Positions 48,101 to 58,361 of a stretch of DNA of 64,000 nucleotides are shown here, one piece after another. The stretch comes from Alligator mississippiensis (Eukaryota; Chordata; Crocodylia; Alligatoridae). The position numbers were made by a program, and so were the translations under genes. Below the pieces are notes generated by a model. That model worked only from the letters and a program-made list of their open reading frames with translations. It did not search any database and had not been told where the DNA came from. Position 1 is the first letter of the stretch. Each line of letters starts with the position of its first letter. The stretch spans positions 42,324,001 to 42,388,000 of the forward strand of contig NC_081826.1 of NCBI RefSeq assembly GCF_030867095.1. The letters run 5' to 3'.

Positions 48101-48548
48101 TTGCCTGGAGCCCTGCTGGACTACCAGGATGTTGAGGAGCTGGGGACTTGAAATACATGATCCAAGGACTGCCTGCTGGGCAGGCTACCTCAGAGGGGAC
48201 CCTGGAAGGCCAGGCCTGTGAGGAGCAACATGTGTAGGCATGATGGCTCCCATGACCCTAGGTTTCTGCCACCCTGGCCTAAAGGAAGTTCCTTTTACTG
48301 AAGGCCTAATACTTTCAAATTCTCAGCTCCTGATTATGATCTTGATTATCTGATTATGTGCCAGTCAGGTGACCTGGCAGGAAACCAGGAAGGTTTTTGA
48401 CATAATACTGAAATCAACATGTTCCCACAGAAAGTTTTACTTTTAATAAACTGGCATTTTCTGAACCAAGAACAGTCTGACAAAAAGTTTCCAGCCAAAC
48501 CTACCTAAGACCCATGGTATATAGCTTTTGTGAAAATGTGGCGTCTAA
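45106..48548. other. No gene seen; two microsatellites
   Basis: A (TC)n/(GA)n palindromic microsatellite lies at 46488-46542 and a (TA)n run at 47228-47242. A 9-bp inverted pair CTTCTGAAG/CTTCAGAAG lies at 45544-45567. 48080-48480 is a GC-richer block with AATAAA near 48440 that may be LTR-derived, unassigned. No supported gene. Confidence 0.5.
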
Positions 48549-49030
48549 TAGAGCTGTGGAAAGCTTCGGTCGTTGATTTGATTTGGAGGAGATTCGGCCC
48601 AATTCAGCAGCCAAATCTCCAAATCCAAATCGAATCAGGAGACCCATTAATCTCTCTGAATCAAATTGGAAGTCTCTGATTCAGTTCAGAGACATTCAGT
48701 GATTTGGCCATAGATACAGCTTTGTATGTTTTTTCTACATACCTCAAAGTACCAGGTGTAGCTTGTGAATGCTGAGATGGTGGGGCAGGTGGAGCATCCC
48801 ATGGGAGCACAGGGGGAGCCCTCGTGTGCTCGGCGGTGGACCCGGAAGTGGACCAGAAGTACTTCCACTCCACTTCTGGGTCCACCACAGAGTGCACTCT
48901 TTTCCACACCCCCCACCCCCCAGCTCAGCAACTGGTGCCTCCTGGGTCTGGGGGGGCACCCAGGGTCCTCCTGGGGCTGATCACCAAGCTGGGGGGCTCG
49001 TGGGGAGGGGTCCCCAGTTTGTTTCTCCTT
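48549..49030. mobile_element. hAT-like element related to 7408-8203, incomplete
   Basis: The terminus TAGAGCTGTGGAAAGCTTCG matches that of 7408-8203, followed by the same GATTCGG and AATCGAATCAGG subterminal motifs and a GC-rich interior. No inverted partner terminus is found downstream, so the right end is approximate and this copy seems truncated. Open frames across 48660-49130 are repeat-derived. Confidence 0.65.
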
Positions 49031-49303
49031 TGTTTAAGAGAGACAGGATTTGGGGTAAATCAGAAGATCTTTACCCGAAAGAAATACCTAATACACACAA
49101 TCAATTTCTCCTCCTAATGAAGGCAACCTAACCAGACCACATTTATTGACCAACTGACTGGGCCAATAAAGAGACAACAATACATAGTAGGCATCTGCTC
49201 TATCTTCCAATAGTTCAACTTTTAAACCCCCTGAAGATGAAATATCTTTTAAAGAAGAATTAAGAGACTGTTCATATTAAGGGGATTTAATGGGAGTAAT
49301 TTA

Positions 49304-50106
49304 CAGAGCTGGGCTTAAGTAAAATGGCACCCCAGGGTGAACTTGTATTTTGGTGCCCCCCCGGGTATCCTCCTCAAGTCACTGGCATGGTGTGTGTGGG
49401 GTGTGTGCATGGGGTGTGTGTAGGAGGAAGATAAAAGGGTTGGGGGGGTGAAGGGTGTGTGGGGGGTGTGGGCATGTAGGGGGGGTGTGCATGGGGGGCA
49501 GTGTGTTAGTGAGGGGCACATGTGCCCTAGCAGCTGCAGGTAGCAGGTGACCCCATGGGCTATTATAAGACAGCATGTGTCAGCTCACCGGAGATGCTAG
49601 ACTGATGCCTGGCAGTGGGGCTGCAGAAAAGTGGGAGATCAGTGTGGGGTGGAAGAAGTGCAGGTGGGCATGCAGCAGGCAAGACTGCCTGTCCAGGAAG
49701 CCCAGCCCCAGCAGCAGTGTGCCAACACTCAGCGCCTCCTGGCTGCCCATATCCTCACCCTCAGCAGTGGTGGCAGTGGCCGGGGAGGCTGCAGCTTGGC
49801 CTCCAGCACCAGCAGATCAGTGATAATGAAGCCCTTGAAGCCAGGGCCACTCAGCTGTGTCACCTTCTTACTGGGCACTGCTGTCTTGCCCTTGGCCCAG
49901 CCCTTGGTGTCCTCCTCCTGGCCTGTCATGCTGCCTGGCAGCACCTGCAACCACTGCTGCCTGGGGGCTTTTTATTCCACTGCCCCCTGCTGGCTGACTC
50001 CAGTTGGTTCCAGGGGGGCTGCCCAGCCCCTGGTGTTAGTCGTCACGAAAGTCCCCGATTGGATTTGTTGCCACCAAAGTGCCCCATTGGCTTCTGACCA
50101 GCACTA
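49304..50106. mobile_element. Probable hAT-like element
   Basis: The left end CAGAGCTGGGCTTAAGTAAA, followed by ATGGCACCCCAGGGTGAA, and right end in reverse complement TAGTGCTGGTCAGAAGCCAA, followed by TGGGGCACTTTGGTGGC, are loosely inverted partners of the CAGxGCTGG...GGCACCCC type. The 8-bp flanks are too diverged to call. A TG-rich minisatellite lies at about 49380-49500. GC-rich overlapping frames at 49575-50107 are not genes. Confidence 0.5.
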
Positions 50107-50131
50107 ATAAAAAACTGTGATTGCTTTAGAG

Positions 50132-51107
50132 AAAGGCAGGCAATTATTTTGGGTGGAGGGCTGCTTACTGAGTTTTTGCAAGCTGTTGAGGGCCGCATTG
50201 GTAGCCCCACCCCTTGACAGGTACCCCACCCCTTGACAGGTACCCCACCCCTTGGTCTCCATCTTGGGACTGGAAGTCCTGCTCCCTAACCCCCAACCTT
50301 TGCCACCAGAAGTCCCGCCCCTTGCCCCCGGAAAAGCTCCTTTCAGCAAGGGGTTTCGCCATCTCAGAACCAGAAAAATACCAAACTATATTCTAAAAAT
50401 TGAACATCTACAACATTCATTAATTTGATTTTTAAAAATTTTTTGCCCTGATTTACATGTGTTTGTGTAGTGTACGCAGAAGTGATTGCACAATACCTTA
50501 AAATGATGTCTTACTCTTGTATATTGTGGGGGGTGGAGGGCATGGGGGTGGGGGAGGGGGAGGATGTGAGTATGGGGTGAGGGAGCATGTGGGGGTGTGT
50601 GTGGATATATGGGGTGTGGGTGGGTATGGGGTTAGTGTGGAGGGTGGCTGGTGTGTGTGAGGGGGTATGGGTGTCTGCATGTATGGCAGTGTGAAGGGGC
50701 TGTAGGTGCATGTGTATGGTGGGGTGTGCTTGTGGGACTCGCCCTATGAACACACACACATGCGCACACGTGTGTGCGCCTGCTCCTGGCCCTAGGGTAC
50801 CAGTGTGGGCCCCGTGTTCCTACAGTCCAGCAATGCAGCCACATAGTGCTGGAGCAGCCTGAAAGCTGCATGGGGCAGAGACTTCTGGTTGGTGGCATAG
50901 GAGGGGGCTGGGCGGCGGGGCCTGGCCTTTTTGCTGGCTTCTGCCAGCTCCCCCTGCATCCTACTGCCCCTGGCTCCTGTCATCTCTGACAGGCAGCCAA
51001 GAACAGATAAATATACATTTTCTAATCTTTTTTAGGGGTCCTGCGGGCCAGATAGAATGGCCTGGTGGGCCGAATCCAGCCCACGGGCCATATTTTGCCC
51101 ACCCCTG
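50132..51107. mobile_element. Non-autonomous hAT element
   Basis: A perfect 8-bp duplication CTTTAGAG flanks it (50124-50131 and 51108-51115). The right end in reverse complement reads CAGGGGTGGGCAAAATATGG, then CCCGTGGGC, a classical hAT terminus; the left end AAAGGCAGGCAATTATTTTG is its diverged partner. Inside are a CCCCACCCCTTGACAGGTAC triplet (50206-50255) and a GT-rich minisatellite (50520-50770). No transposase. Confidence 0.88.
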
Positions 51108-51115
51108 CTTTAGAG

Positions 51116-52484
51116 CATAGATTCTTTGCACATTTGCTTCCTGAAACTAGAAATGGAACAGATGTGTACACAGTGGAAAAGCCTAATATATGTGTATATA
51201 TTATTCCTAGTTTATTTGGGATGAAAAGTAAATCCTGTTTTGCTTTGTTTATATACTGCTGCTTTATAAACATTTCCCATAAAGATTTGGGAAGTTAAAT
51301 TAGATCATTTAAGAGCTCAATAAAATAAAGAATTTAAATATCCCTCAATAAACAGTTGTTTAGTCCTATGGGTCATTTCAAGTCTCTTGGCATTTTGTCT
51401 TGGGTGTGACCTAACAGAAAGCATGCCAAGGTGTTACACTGAGCTGAGGGATGATCTTGATGGCCCTAAAAAAAAAAATCAATATTTATCTTGTTGTGTG
51501 TGGGATACTCCTCCTGGCCTTGTGTGGGCATTTTGCACATGTAAAAAATGCAGAGCTTTAGAATCAAGTTTGGAAAGACTGCAAATTTTAACTTGTCCTT
51601 CGGTTTAATTTAAGGAATTTTGCAATTCATGAGAAGTGTATTTAGTTGGTAGAAAGTGCTTCTTAATTTACAGATTTCAGTATGTTGTTGTACTCTAGTT
51701 TTATACCATTTGACAAAGTTAAGACTTACCATCTAGAAATAGTTCTCCCTCACTTTAAATAGTCGGCCATAGAAACAAAATGAGTGGGAAGACTCCAGTT
51801 GGGTCCACTGTCACTGCTGAGTTGATGAGAATGACTACAATTAGAATAAAACCAGTGTAATAAAGTGGTGAATAAAATCTGATATTTGGAGCTATATCTT
51901 CATAGAAATATACTAATTGGGGAAAAAAAGAAGCTACCTGCTAACATACTTAGGATATTGTGCTTGTGTAGACTAAGAAGCACTAAAGACTGACTGATGC
52001 ATAGGCTTCTGAATAGAAATTTGCGTTTTCCCAATATCAGAAGCTATTGTATTAACATTGGTTGAAAGTATGCACTTAAAGAAAAGGGTGATGAGATGAA
52101 GGTCCAGACTTAGTAGTTTTTTTATTGTGGATGTTCAATATGCAATTTTCAAACTTTTGCATGTAGTCTTCCTCAGTAAGAATTATTATATAAGTTGAGA
52201 GCTACATTTCTAGCATTTTCGGTGTGAAGTGAATTATATTGTTTTTGTTATTATTTCTACACCTACAACTTCAAAATAACACACTTTTAGCGTGGAAAAA
52301 TTTAACTCAAGAATTTTTCAGAAAAGTATGAGCAAGCTAAAATAATGGATTATAACAAAACGCTTAACTATAGTTTTCTCTATAAAGCTTAATGCTGTAA
52401 TGCTTTAATACTTTGATCACTTTGTCCCTATACTAATAATTTAACATTCATTAAAATGTTTTTGCTAATCTGGACCACAATAAG
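51116..52484. other. No gene seen
   Basis: AT-rich single-copy-like DNA; no domain-bearing frame or repeat recognised. Confidence 0.6.
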
Positions 52485-52767
52485 CAGGGCCAGATTAATG
52501 CATAGGCAAACTAGGCACATGCCTAGGGCCCTGAACTGTGGGGGGCCTCAGTCCTTCCCTTTGCCACCACCATGGTGTGAATGGCCCCATCTGCCTCCCT
52601 TCCCTTCCTCTCCACCAACCTCACTGCCATGGCAGCTGCTTCCTAGCAGAGGTTCCAAGCCCCTCTTCCCACGGGTGGCAGCTTTGGGTTGGGGAGGGGG
52701 TTCTTGACCAGCCCAGGGCCCATGAGTTTGTTTGCCTAGGGTGCACTAAAGAGTTAATCCAGCCCTA
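52485..52767. mobile_element. Non-autonomous hAT-like element
   Basis: The left end CAGGGCCAGATTAATGCATA and right end in reverse complement TAGGGCTGGATTAACTC are inverted partners. The flanks ACAATAAG and ACAACGGG match at five of eight positions. GGCACATGCCTAGGGCCC near the left and GTTTGCCTAGGGTGCAC near the right add subterminal symmetry. Confidence 0.75.
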
Positions 52768-52775
52768 ACAACGGG

Positions 52776-53080
52776 GTTCAAGTCCTTTAGAATTTTCTAA
52801 TAGTGTTTAGTCTCAATGTTGAATTCTTCATCAATCTCTCCTTGATATTCTCACATAAACTGAAGTGTAAGGGATTTGGTTCTATGATTCTTGTTTGGAC
52901 ATGTCTCTAAATTTAATCTTTTCTGAATAAGCATGAAGAGAGGGAGGCAAGCTCAGACTTATGGTAAACAATTTTGTTGGAAATCTCTGGGACAAATTAA
53001 AGAGTGGTTTGAGGTACAGGCTGAATATAAGTAGGTCTGAGTAACAAAGTTGTGCCCTGTGCACCAATTTGCTATTCAGT
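52776..53080. other. No gene seen
   Basis: Short AT-rich interval with no recognised element. Confidence 0.5.
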
Positions 53081-53537
53081 GGTTGCATCTACGCATGCAA
53101 TTACACCAACTGAATAAAGTCGGGCACAGTCCACACCAGAGTCAGCTGCTCCCAGGCTCAGCATTTATATGTGCATCCAGAATTGCAGCAATTTGAGCCA
53201 GGGTAGAGCAAACCTGGGTTGGCGGGAGGCCTGGGGGTCAGCCTTGGGCTCTGGGTGGTGGTATTGGGCGATGGAGGAGCTGGCTGGAGCTAGCTGGCAG
53301 ACAGCTCCTGCACTATAGAATCTTCATGCCCCAGCCAACTGCAGTCACTAGCTACACATGTGTTTCAGAGCCCTAAATGACTCTGCCATAGGATAGTACT
53401 TGTCCTGGACAGCACTATGCTACAGCAGAATTAATTAATTTACTGCACCCTAATATGGATGCACATGTAGACACTTATGCTTCACTACAGAGATAATTAG
53501 TCAGCTCCACAGTAAAGTGCACTTGCATGATGCACCC
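53081..53537. mobile_element. MITE (Chompy/Harbinger-like)
   Basis: The left end is GGTTGCATCTACGCATGC; the right end in reverse complement is GGGTGCATCATGCAAGTGC. The flanking trinucleotides are AGT and ATT. The interior (CAGCAATTTGAGCCAGGGTA, CTGCACCCTAATATGGATGC) matches the copies at 13498 and 43937. Confidence 0.75.
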
Positions 53538-53659
53538 ATTGTGAAAAAAATCAGTGTAACTTATATTGTAAACATATTCCTATTTTTCCCCACTTCATCA
53601 TGGCACCCCATTTGGGCATATAAATTACACTTCTTCTATACAACCTCCATTTTTTTGGC

Positions 53660-53928
53660 AACCATTGATCCATCTGGATCATGGTGTCTATATGAGAGGT
53701 CACCCAGACCTTCAATGCATAAGCCTAGGCAGGAGCTTATTTTGGAGAAGTAGAGGCTGCCCAGATCTTCCATCCCCCCTTTAGGGCACTGAGACAGAAT
53801 CCAAAGACCAAACTGGGCCCAGGCATTTGGTGACTCCATGGCTGCATTTGGATAAATGTCCAGGAATTGAACCAGGGTCTCCTGTATAGTAGCCATAGAG
53901 TCTACCACTGAACCACAGGGTACTCCAC
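53660..53928 (-). repeat. tRNA-derived SINE with pol III boxes
   Basis: On the minus strand TGGTTCAGTGGTAGA (53915-53901) fits box A and GGTTCAATTCC (53873-53863) fits box B, with spacing normal for a tRNA-like promoter. The tRNA-like head spans about 53925-53858. A body of unclear length follows, with GTTTGGTCTTTGGATTCTG. The head is not a plausible functional tRNA because the arms do not pair well by eye. SINE head or tRNA pseudogene are both possible. Confidence 0.6.
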
Positions 53929-55539
53929 AGGCTATGCTAAAGTCTACTTGTTAAAAAAAGCAACTTACACTATTTGTCCCTCAGATCCACCCCACCGGCA
54001 CTCTGACCCACTTGCATTGGATTTATAACATACACCTCCATTTATGTGACCAACAAATGTGGCCTCTAATGTTCCTACACTGACTCCTCCAAAGAGTAAC
54101 TACTCAAAACTTATTTTTCAGCTAGAAAAGCTACCACTTCTAGCATAGCTAGATGGATAACAGTTTCTTCTCCCTAATCCATTATCAAAGGACACAGCTG
54201 ACTTCCAGCAGGCTATTAAGGATTTTAGCATTGCCAGCTTGGAGAGTGCTGGTATAACTACTTGGAATCATGTCTTTAAAGAAAGCTTTATGATCATTCC
54301 TGCTATTAAAATAGCTAGTCATAATTTCAATCCCTCTCACATCACCATAATGAATCAATACAATTTATCAAATAAAAAGAAATTAGCTAGTTGCTAAGCC
54401 TTTTCCAATTTTATATTTAAAAACTGTATTTTTGTATTCAATAATATTTTTGACATAATTTTTTAATATGTGGAAAAAATGAGTAGTATAAAGAGAAATA
54501 TATGGACTCCCCAAAAAAAGAAAGAAGTACAAACACTGGACTCACATCAACAGAAGCAAGAATTTGTTGTAGAGCAGTCTCCAAATCAACATGTAAAAAG
54601 ATAAGGAAGAATATTCAGATATACACTCCCTGGACAAGAACCTCTACTGCATTTTAGTAGAGCACCAGTTTATACCAGCTACTTGTCAAGCTAGCTTTCA
54701 ATTAGCTAAGCTTTGGAGAATTCTAAAACATAATGAACCATCTTTAACAAATCATGGGTTAAGAAAGGAAAGGAATTCTGGATATCTCTCTTCCTAAATT
54801 CTCAGCAATAATTTCCATTGAGTTTTATTCTTGGTTTGACTATGAATTCCTTTTTTAAAAAAGGGGTTAAAACTAGTTTTAAAAACTGATCTATGAGTGC
54901 TAGTTAAAAGGACATTTTAAAATGTCAACAGATTGGAAAAATGCATTAAAATTCAGGACTTGCTAGCTACAGAAAAGTGTGTCTATACTAACTGACAAGT
55001 GCTGCACTTCAAATATCATGTGAACAAAGGAAAGTGAAATATCATTAAATCACTAAAATTTGGTTCATTACTTTTGTACTGAGGATATTTTGATGTCTCC
55101 ATAGTATGTATGTACATCATCTGCTTGAGATTGTAAGAAGGAAAACTATTATCATTAGAATTATTATTATTCTGCCTTCACTTTATTCCACCTTAAGTAA
55201 GCATTCTGAGCTGGGACACATGCTTACTTCAGTGTGAGTTACCCAATGCCTAGCACACATTTGTTATGGTGTATTGCAACTAAGGGCGAAATCAGACCCA
55301 TTATTAACAAACACTGGGGCTCATGTATCTGTTAAAGTACATTGGAGGATGCTCTCCTGCTTATTTATATTGTGTTTGTTAGCTGTGTAAATTTTGGTAG
55401 CTCTTTAAAATAAAAATCTGTATGAGTTCTAAATCCAAGACTTTTTGCATCCTTGAACTTTGGCAATCTGCATATACCCAGAATCAGTACACAGGCTACT
55501 TTTAAAAATTCTACCAGTTCTTATTCTTTTGACCCAGTT
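53929..55539. other. No gene seen
   Basis: AT-rich DNA without recognised genes or repeats. Confidence 0.55.
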
Positions 55540-56040
55540 TTCTTTCCAATAAGCTAGATTCAAAACCTAGTTAATAATCTCTGAGAATCAACTTTACTGA
55601 ATGCCTTTTGAAAATTCAAGTGTATAATGTCTCTGCCTTTCCATAGTTACCATGACAACAATATCTTAAAAAGTAAGTAGTCACTTAATTATGCCCTACC
55701 CCTCATTAAAACCATATTGGCTATCTCTAAGAAAATTACACTTTTCATTTTGTTCCCTTACTATATCCTTTAAAACTATTTAAAGTAAAAGTAATTACCA
55801 ATATGAAACTGACTTACTGATACCTGTTTTGAATAATGCATGATATGCCCATATTTTCTAGTCCTCATGGACCTGAATACCTACATTTATTAGTAAAGAC
55901 TTCATTTATTTGTATTCATGTTCCCTTTAGAACTCAAGTATACAAGTTGGCCAAGGCTCATTTCTTCAAACTCTGTCTTAAGGGCTTCTAATCTTTTTAC
56001 AACTCTCTAAACTTCTATTTGCTTAGGATGGAATTCCTCT
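55540..56040 (-). mobile_element. Very old CR1/L3-type LINE fragment
   Basis: TGAATGCCTTTTGAAAATTC, then AAGTGTATAATGTCTCTGCC, then ATTAAAACCATATTGGCTAT fit the minus-strand pattern of ancient amniote CR1/L3 reverse transcriptase DNA (GAATTCCTTTTGAAAATCCA ... AAACCATGTTGGCT). Strongly decayed; the ends are approximate. Confidence 0.5.
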
Positions 56041-56424
56041 TATACTGCACTTGAGAATCTGTTGTCTGACTTGTTGGACCCCACTCCATGATATCATAAT
56101 GTCTAGAGCTGGGTGAATAATTCATGGTGACTAATTTATCAGGTGAATTTTGCCTCTTTTGCTGTTTACAAATTGTCTGAGCTGTTTAGAATTTTTCTTA
56201 AACTTCAACTTGCTTTGTCTTTGAATGTATTTGTTGAATAATTCTTGGTCTACAGGCTAGTTGTGTGGGAAAAGCTGATCTGCAAAATTTAAAATCTGAA
56301 TTATGCATGTTCGAGAGAGCACTGATCACAAAGCTGAAGCTATCTCTTAGAATAAGGTTACTAGTACACGTATGTACTTACTCTTAATGGCAGATGCACT
56401 AGCATTCATTATTTCCATAAATGA

Positions 56425-56945
56425 TAGAATAATAGGACTGGAAGGGGCTGCAGGAGGTCATCTAGTTCAAACACCTGCTCAAGGCAGGACCACACCTGTC
56501 TAAGTCTCTTGTCCAAGTCCTGTATAAATCTCTCATCCAACTTTTGTCTAATCTGATCTTAAAAACTTTCAAGTTTGGAGATTCCCTGGCCTCTCTAGAT
56601 AATCTGTCCCAGTCCTTAACCACCCCCATAATTACTACCTTGCTTCTAATTCCTACATTCCCTTTGTCACAGGGTAAGCATTACTTCTTTTCCTGTCCCC
56701 TACAACCAAAGAAAATAGGCTATCACCACCCATCTTTATAACAAATCCACATATATAAGGATGTAACAGATCCCCCATCAGTCTTCTCTTCTGCAAACTG
56801 AATAAACCAGCCACTCCCTGATTTTCAATTTGAATGTTCTACCCTAAGTGCAGTACTTTGCACTTGTCAAATTTCAAAAAAATATTTTTGAACCATTTCT
56901 CCAGTTTATAAAGATCATTTTGAATCCTAATGTACTATTAATAAA
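56425..56945 (-). mobile_element. Old CR1 LINE, 3' part
   Basis: GATAGAATAATAGGACTGGA, GGTCATCTAGTTCAAACACC, CCTGCTCAAGGCAGGACC are the reverse complement of a CR1 3' end. TTTGGAGATTCCCTGGCCTC, CTGTCCCAGTCCTTAACCAC and AAGTGCAGTACTTTGCACTT follow the C-terminal ORF2 coding region backward. It is older and more diverged than the CR1 at 58362; no open frame of use remains. Confidence 0.82.
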
Positions 56946-57349
56946 GCTGTTATCTAGAATGTCCACAGAAGGGAATAAAAGAAACACATACACAATGTAT
57001 TCAAATACAATCAGAGGATATTAAAGGAACCAAAATAAAATGACAGTGCCTGGCAGTACTTGCCCACCTCATTTAAATCAGTTTAACAAAACTGCTTTTT
57101 ATTATGAAACGTAAATTCATATTTCCATGTGTTAATTTTTTAACATGCTGCTACCAGGAATATATTTGGAAATGACACTACTCTTAAGTTAGCATATAGC
57201 TTTCATTCCTATAGTATCTGAGCACTTCACAATATTTAATCACTGATGAGACCTTAATAGCCCTCAAAATATTTTTAAAAGAAATTTCTCCCTCCCCAAG
57301 CCTGGAAATTGTTAGCTTTCTTCCCCCCATTTTTCCAGGTGTTCATTAC
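56946..57349. other. No gene seen; possible MIR-like trace
   Basis: GTATCTGAGCACTTCACAAT at 57217-57236 resembles a motif of an old amniote SINE. Otherwise AT-rich DNA without genes. Confidence 0.4.
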
Positions 57350-58152
57350 ATAACACTTAGGCTGGTTTAAATGCAGTTTAAAAATCTGAAGTAAATAGAC
57401 ATGCAACCTGTTAAACCAGTTTAAAGCTGCCTCTAAATGGTTGAAAAATGTACCTTGAAAATCAAGTACTATTTTGAACAGTTCACTTTGAACTAGGTGA
57501 GGTGTTGCACGTGGACAGCAAGCATCCTGTGACATGTCCTCCAAGCATGCCACACTCCTCACCCTCCCATGCCCCACTGCCGCAACTGGCTGCTTGGGTA
57601 TACAGCCAGAACTCCGCTGCCCATTTTCCCCCACCTTTTGTTGGAAATTTTTATCAACAAGCTCCCTTGCACAGCTTGGTCAATAAAAAAATATCTTTCT
57701 AACAGTCAGCTAAGTACCCCATTCCCTACTTGACTGCAGCCCTTCATCCTGCCTCTGCACCCCCCACCCCCTGCCCCTAGCCATTGGGGACCCAAAAGCA
57801 TGGATCTAAGCTCTCTCTCCACCTGATCACTCCAAATGAGGCAAGCACATTGCAAACCTCATTCAATTCCAGGCTATTGACGTTTACTAAATTCCTAAAC
57901 ACGAGAAAAGAGAAAGAAGAAAAGTGAAAATGCTCCCAGTCACAGCCATAGGTCACCCACCTACTGGGACTTTCAAAACATGGGTGCAAGCACTCTTCCC
58001 CCCCACCCCAACTTATCCAATGGGAGCCACGCAGGGCTAGGTGCTCACTCCCACCTCATGGTATTGGAGAAACAGCACTTCATGCACAATTGTGAACTAG
58101 TTCCAAATCAGTGACATTTGGGAATGGTTTAGTTGTTACATGTGTCCACACC
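57350..58152. repeat. Possible MITE, ends not secure
   Basis: The right border ATGTGTCCACACCC (58152) has the style of the MITE termini elsewhere in the window, and TAGACATGCAACCTGTTAAA near 57395 is a loose inverted partner of its subterminal ACATGTAACAACTAAACC. No matching trinucleotide duplication was found. No gene. Confidence 0.35.
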
Positions 58153-58184
58153 CTTTGGAGGGTGATACTGTCTCAAATCTAAGT

Positions 58185-58300
58185 GGGGTCTCAAAGCTGT
58201 TTCCACTGAAGTCAGTGGAACAGATGCTCAACTGGCATACAGATGAACAAAGGGCAAGGTCCCCAAAAGAGAAGCTTAATGGACCAAACTCTACCTTGGC
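58185..58300. repeat. Old palindromic amniote repeat, fragment
   Basis: CCACTGAAGTCAGTGGAACA is the symmetrical core of the old foldback repeat seen at 18550 and 43575. The flanks are decayed. Confidence 0.45.
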
Positions 58301-58361
58301 TTACATCCCATGGAATCAAAAGAGGTTATATAGGGTATAAATGAGGACAGAATTTGGCCTT

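Noticed and set aside
49575-50107. Overlapping open frames resembling a secreted protein
   Set aside because: Three frames of the same GC-rich repeat are open at once; there is no domain, and the stretch falls within a hAT-like element.
49379-50770. GT-rich tracts as telomere-like DNA
   Set aside because: The units are irregular TG/GGGTGTG, not TTAGGG, and lie inside hAT-like elements.
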